64,000 nt of DNA from contig NZ_QJUA01000017.1 in the NCBI RefSeq assembly GCF_003254575.1, positions 1-64,000 on the forward strand, in the 5' to 3' direction. Shown piece after piece: positions 61,535 through 64,000 of the stretch; the first letter of the stretch is position 1; every line of letters begins with the position of its first letter. A program made the position numbers and the translations under genes. The notes below the pieces were generated by a model, which was given only the letters and a program-made list of their open reading frames with translations, had not been told where the DNA came from and made no database searches. Source of the stretch: Mycobacterium kyogaense (GTDB lineage Bacteria; Actinomycetota; Actinomycetes; Mycobacteriales; Mycobacteriaceae).

Positions 61535-62437
61535 CTAGGTGAGGGCTTTGAGAAAGGCCACCGAATACGTCTCACCGTCATACGGCAGCGGCTCGTCGAG
61601 CCGTGTGTACCCCATCGACTCATAGAGCGCTTCTGCCTCGGGCTGGCGGTCGCCGGTGGTGAGGTAGACGCGGGTGTAACCGCGTGCCGCGATGGCAGAT
61701 TCGAGCTGTTTCACCAACGTTTTGGCGTGGCCGCGACGGCGATGGCGGCTGTCGGTCCAGATGCGTTTGAGTTCGGCGGTGGTGTCGTCGAAGCGCCGGA
61801 ACGCTCCGCCGGTCACCGGCCGTCCGTCGAGCAGTCCGATCAGCAGACCGCCGGAGGGCGGATCGAACTCGGCGGCCGGGTAGCCGCGCAGCCACGCGTG
61901 CACTCGATCGCGTTGCCCGCCGTAGCGATCGGCGTACTCGACGGCCAGCTCATCGATGAGCGGGACGGCTAGCGGATCGTCCTGACCGACGGCGACGAAG
62001 CGGAGGCGCTGCGTCAGGAGCTGCTGGAGTTGGTCGGCGCTCACGGACCAGCCGTGGTCGTGGTCGTCGACCGCCTCGGCAGGCAGCAGCGTGTGCTCGA
62101 TCGACATCAGGGTCTCCTGGTCGCCGTGGGGTTCGAAAGTGACGTCGACGACGCTGGCGGCGCTCGGGTCGGCCCAGCCCGAGTGGCTCCAGGTGAATCG
62201 CAGGTGGCCGGGCCGGTCGACGACGAGGAACTGGCCGGAGATCAGGACGGAGCGGCCGCAGTCGTCGATGTCGAAGCGCACGCGGCCGCCGACATGGGGT
62301 TCGACGGTGACGGCGACACAGCGCGTCGGGCGCGGACACATCCAGTCCATCAGGGCGTCGGGGTCCAGCCATTCGGCGAAGACGGCGTCGGGAGGTGCAG
62401 GCATCACGCGGCGGATGCGCACGACGGGTCGGGTCAT
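61535..62437 (-). CDS. SRPBCC-GNAT fusion protein
   Basis: This 300-residue protein has an N-terminal AHSA1-type SRPBCC domain (about 1-140; RIRRVMPAPPDAVFAEWLDPDALMDWM, HLRFTWSH) and a C-terminal GNAT acetyltransferase domain (about 150-300; ELKRIWTDSRHRRRGHAKTLVKQLE with the RRRGHA acetyl-CoA loop, YESMGYTRLDE). The SRPBCC half ends with the usual GWSVSADQLQQLL helix, after which normal members stop. It is coupled to the ArsR gene (ATGA overlap), as SRPBCC proteins often are. The fusion itself is unusual. Confidence 0.85.
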   Translation of the reverse strand: MTRPVVRIRRVMPAPPDAVFAEWLDPDALMDWMCPRPTRCVAVTVEPHVGGRVRFDIDDCGRSVLISGQFLVVDRPGHLRFTWSHSGWADPSAASVVDVTFEPHGDQETLMSIEHTLLPAEAVDDHDHGWSVSADQLQQLLTQRLRFVAVGQDDPLAVPLIDELAVEYADRYGGQRDRVHAWLRGYPAAEFDPPSGGLLIGLLDGRPVTGGAFRRFDDTTAELKRIWTDSRHRRRGHAKTLVKQLESAIAARGYTRVYLTTGDRQPEAEALYESMGYTRLDEPLPYDGETYSVAFLKALT

Positions 62438-62757
62438 CGACTCTTCGAGCGGAGTCGTCGGGCGAGGGCGTCAGCGCGGTCGGACCAGAACTCGGTCTGC
62501 TCGTCGATCCACTGCTGGGCCGGAGAGAGCCCGCCGGGGTCCAGCGAAAGCCAGTGTTCGCGACCGCGGATCTCACGACGGACGAGGCCGGCGGCCTCGA
62601 GGACCGCGACGTGCCGGGAGACGCCGGCGAAGCTCATCGGTAGCGGCGCAGCCAGGTCGGTGATGCGGGCGTCGCCGGTACGCAGGGTTTCGAGGAGCCG
62701 CCGTCGCGTCGGATCGGCGAGGGCGGCATAGGCGCGATCGAGAAGATCTTCAACCAT
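62434..62757 (-). CDS. ArsR-family transcriptional regulator
   Basis: This 107-residue winged-helix protein (AYAALADPTRRRLLETLRTG; MSFAGVSRHVAVLEAAGLVRREIRGREHWLSLDPG) is of the metal-independent ArsR subgroup that is commonly linked to SRPBCC genes. The ATG at 62757 gives the standard N-terminus; the frame is open further upstream. A perfect 9-bp-armed palindrome 35 nt upstream is its likely operator, shared with the divergent DUF899 gene. Confidence 0.87.
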   Translation of the reverse strand: MVEDLLDRAYAALADPTRRRLLETLRTGDARITDLAAPLPMSFAGVSRHVAVLEAAGLVRREIRGREHWLSLDPGGLSPAQQWIDEQTEFWSDRADALARRLRSKSR

Positions 62758-62791
62758 TCTGTTGACTATAGCGGCGGCTGATGGTTCGCTG

Positions 62792-62815
62792 ACGTTCAAC
62801 TGAAATGTTGAACGT
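62792..62815. promoter_or_regulatory. Perfect 9-bp inverted repeat between arsR and the DUF899 gene
   Basis: ACGTTCAAC-TGAAAT-GTTGAACGT is perfectly symmetrical over 9-bp arms. TCAAC-N6-GTTGA resembles the TCAA-N6-TTGA core of ArsR operators. The right arm ends 14 nt before the GTG of the DUF899 gene, so a bound regulator should shut both genes. Confidence 0.65.
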
Positions 62816-62828
62816 TGGGGAGGGCGGT

Positions 62829-63569
62829 GTGACGATGGAGCCTCTGATCGTGTCGGCCACGGAGTGGCAGAAGTCGTTGGCGGAGATGCTGGTTCGCGAG
62901 AAGGAGTTGACCCGGGCGCGTGACGCACTCGCGGCGATGCGTCGGCGGATGCCGTGGACTGCGGTGCGCAAGGAGTATCGGTTCGAGGGCCCCGATGGAC
63001 CGGCCACGCTGCGCGATCTTTTCGCGGGCCGGCGCCAGTTGATCGTGTATCGGGCGTTCATGGATTCCGGCGTCAGCGGATGGCCGAAGCACGGCTGCGT
63101 GGGGTGCTCGTTGATGGCCGATCACGTTCCGGATCTGTCGCACCTACATGCCCGCGACACCACGTTCGCGTATGTCTCCCGAGGCTCGCAGGCCGACATC
63201 GCGCGCATCAAAGACCGCATGGGATGGACGATTCCGTGGTTCACCATGCGCGACAGCGAGGATGGCTTCTTCGATGCCGATTTCGACGTCGACGAATGGC
63301 ACGGCACGAACGCGTTCATCCGACACCCGGACACCAACGAGGTGTACCGCACCTACTTCGTCAACAGCCGCGGGGACGAAGCGTTCGTCGGCACGTGGAA
63401 CCTCCTCGACATCACAGCGCTGGGGCGGCAGGAGACGTGGGAGGACTCCCCGACGGGCTACCCGCAGTCGCCGCCGTATCAGTGGTGGCGGCATCACGAC
63501 CTGTATGACCACGCTTGTCAGAACGGTGGCGGCTCACCATCGACCGCGTCAGCGGGCGGCGTGAGGTAG
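62829..63569 (+). CDS. DUF899 thioredoxin-like protein
   Basis: This 246-residue protein of the DUF899 family has a thioredoxin-like fold with a CXXC-type motif (HGCVGCSLMADH), ARDTTFAYVSRGS and GMGWTIPWF-like blocks (MGWTIPWFTMRD), and NEVYRTYFVNSRGDE. Its function is not established; a peroxiredoxin-like role is suspected. GGGGAGG 6 nt upstream favours GTG at 62829 over ATG at 62835 or 62805. It is probably repressed by the divergent ArsR protein. It overlaps the convergent DUF222 gene by 52 nt. Confidence 0.82.
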   Translation: MTMEPLIVSATEWQKSLAEMLVREKELTRARDALAAMRRRMPWTAVRKEYRFEGPDGPATLRDLFAGRRQLIVYRAFMDSGVSGWPKHGCVGCSLMADHVPDLSHLHARDTTFAYVSRGSQADIARIKDRMGWTIPWFTMRDSEDGFFDADFDVDEWHGTNAFIRHPDTNEVYRTYFVNSRGDEAFVGTWNLLDITALGRQETWEDSPTGYPQSPPYQWWRHHDLYDHACQNGGGSPSTASAGGVR

Positions 63570-64000
63570 TTGTTCCAGTTGTGTTGCTTCGCTGCGGATT
63601 TGGTGCTTTCTTGAGCGCGTTCGCGGTGGTTGAGTTCGCGTTCCCTGCGGATGTAGGCAAGGTGGTTCTGGGTGCGGCTGCGGCCGCGGGTGGGCATCAT
63701 GAGGTGGCGGCCCGGGGTGGGTCGCTGCGCGGTGGTGGTGGTCGCCGGTGGTGGTCCGGTGCGGGTGTTCCAGGAGGGGAACAGCAGCCCTGACAGCGGC
63801 GCGGTGGTGTAGGCGTGGCCGGTCGGACTGATCAGATGCAGGCGCCCGTCGGGGGTTTGACTTTCGGTCCAGCCCTCCCAAAAGGTTTTCAATAAATGAT
63901 GCTGGCGGCAATAGCATTTGGTGTTCGCCGGATGGGTCGCACCGGCCGGGTAGGGCACGGTGTGGTCGATGTCGGCGTGGGTGGCGGGGCGGTCGCAGCC
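63518..64000 (-). CDS. DUF222 / HNH protein, C-terminal part, cut by window edge
   Basis: The frame is open through the right edge (160 residues visible) and enters within the HNH motif: GCDRPATHADIDHTVPYP...NTKCYCRQHHLLKTFWEGW. The rest is a Pro/Thr/Arg-rich tail ending in EPPPF, as in the DUF222 protein at the left edge. Both belong to the 13E12 family. The internal start at 63958 is not real; the true start lies outside. Confidence 0.82.
   Translation of the reverse strand, partial: GCDRPATHADIDHTVPYPAGATHPANTKCYCRQHHLLKTFWEGWTESQTPDGRLHLISPTGHAYTTAPLSGLLFPSWNTRTGPPPATTTTAQRPTPGRHLMMPTRGRSRTQNHLAYIRRERELNHRERAQESTKSAAKQHNWNNYLTPPADAVDGEPPPF

Overview
The window is high-GC actinobacterial DNA from a mycobacterium, most likely a fast-growing Mycolicibacterium-type species. 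Reading from the right end leftwards, the backbone has the gene order I know from the Mycobacterium tuberculosis Rv0406c-Rv0423c region: metallo-beta-lactamase protein, fgd1, pta, ackA, pknG, glnH, glnX, mutT3, thiE, thiO, thiS, thiG, lpqL, a proline-rich membrane protein, a small hydrolase, thiD and thiC. The whole region is inverted and is interrupted by several blocks that are absent from that order. GTG starts, ATGA/GTGA couplings and leaderless starts (a TANNNT -10 box 6-7 nt before the start codon) are frequent, as expected in mycobacteria.

Layout. 0-1.7 kb: the 5' end of a transposase gene and a DUF222/HNH (13E12-type) protein. 1.7-6.7 kb: an MFS exporter, then a TPP-riboswitch-controlled thiC-thiD pair with a hydrolase. 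6.7-10.3 kb: a proline-rich membrane protein, a Baeyer-Villiger-type monooxygenase, a small membrane protein and an APC permease. 10.5-18.5 kb: a complete kdp operon on the minus strand, headed by an extra 27-residue membrane peptide. 18.7-20 kb: a uracil/xanthine-type permease. 20-33.9 kb: a catabolic island with an acyl-CoA dehydrogenase, DAO-type flavoenzyme, cupin, NDP-forming acyl-CoA synthetase, phytoene-desaturase-like oxidase, TetR regulator, PotABCD-like ABC importer, class III aminotransferase and Rieske oxygenase. The promoters of this island share a palindromic operator, GACTGA-N4-TCARTC. 33.9-39.2 kb: a pair of M28 lipoproteins, an epoxide-hydrolase-like enzyme and an EthA-like monooxygenase. 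39.3-42.8 kb: the second thiamine locus (riboswitch-thiO-thiS-thiG-SGNH hydrolase, with thiE divergent). 42.8-48.1 kb: mutT3 and the GlnX-GlnH-PknG amino-acid sensing module. 48.3-51.9 kb: a STAS protein and ackA-pta. 52.1-58.5 kb: a four-gene cassette that looks like an exopolysaccharide synthase (processive GT2, BcsB-like secreted partner, GT-C-like protein). 58.5-64 kb: an EEP-family protein, fgd1, a metallo-beta-lactamase protein, a membrane protein, an ArsR/SRPBCC-GNAT pair, a DUF899 protein and a second, truncated DUF222/HNH gene.

How the genes work together. The two TPP riboswitches tie the pyrimidine branch (thiC, thiD) and the thiazole branch (thiO, thiS, thiG) to thiamine pyrophosphate level; thiE joins the two halves. 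The island at 20-34 kb looks like one regulon for import and breakdown of an N-alkylated or polyamine-like compound, with the island's TetR as the likely repressor. The GlnX/GlnH/PknG genes overlap or abut and form a signalling relay. The cassette at 52-58 kb is tightly overlapping and probably makes and exports a surface glycan.

The strongest leads are the island and its shared operator, the GT2/BcsB-like cassette, the extra kdp peptide, an M28 paralogue that has lost its general-base glutamate, tandem operators over the EthA-like promoter, and an SRPBCC-GNAT fusion. No rRNA, tRNA, CRISPR array or prophage was seen. No gene-free stretch exceeds 300 bases; the longest are about 140-240 bases.
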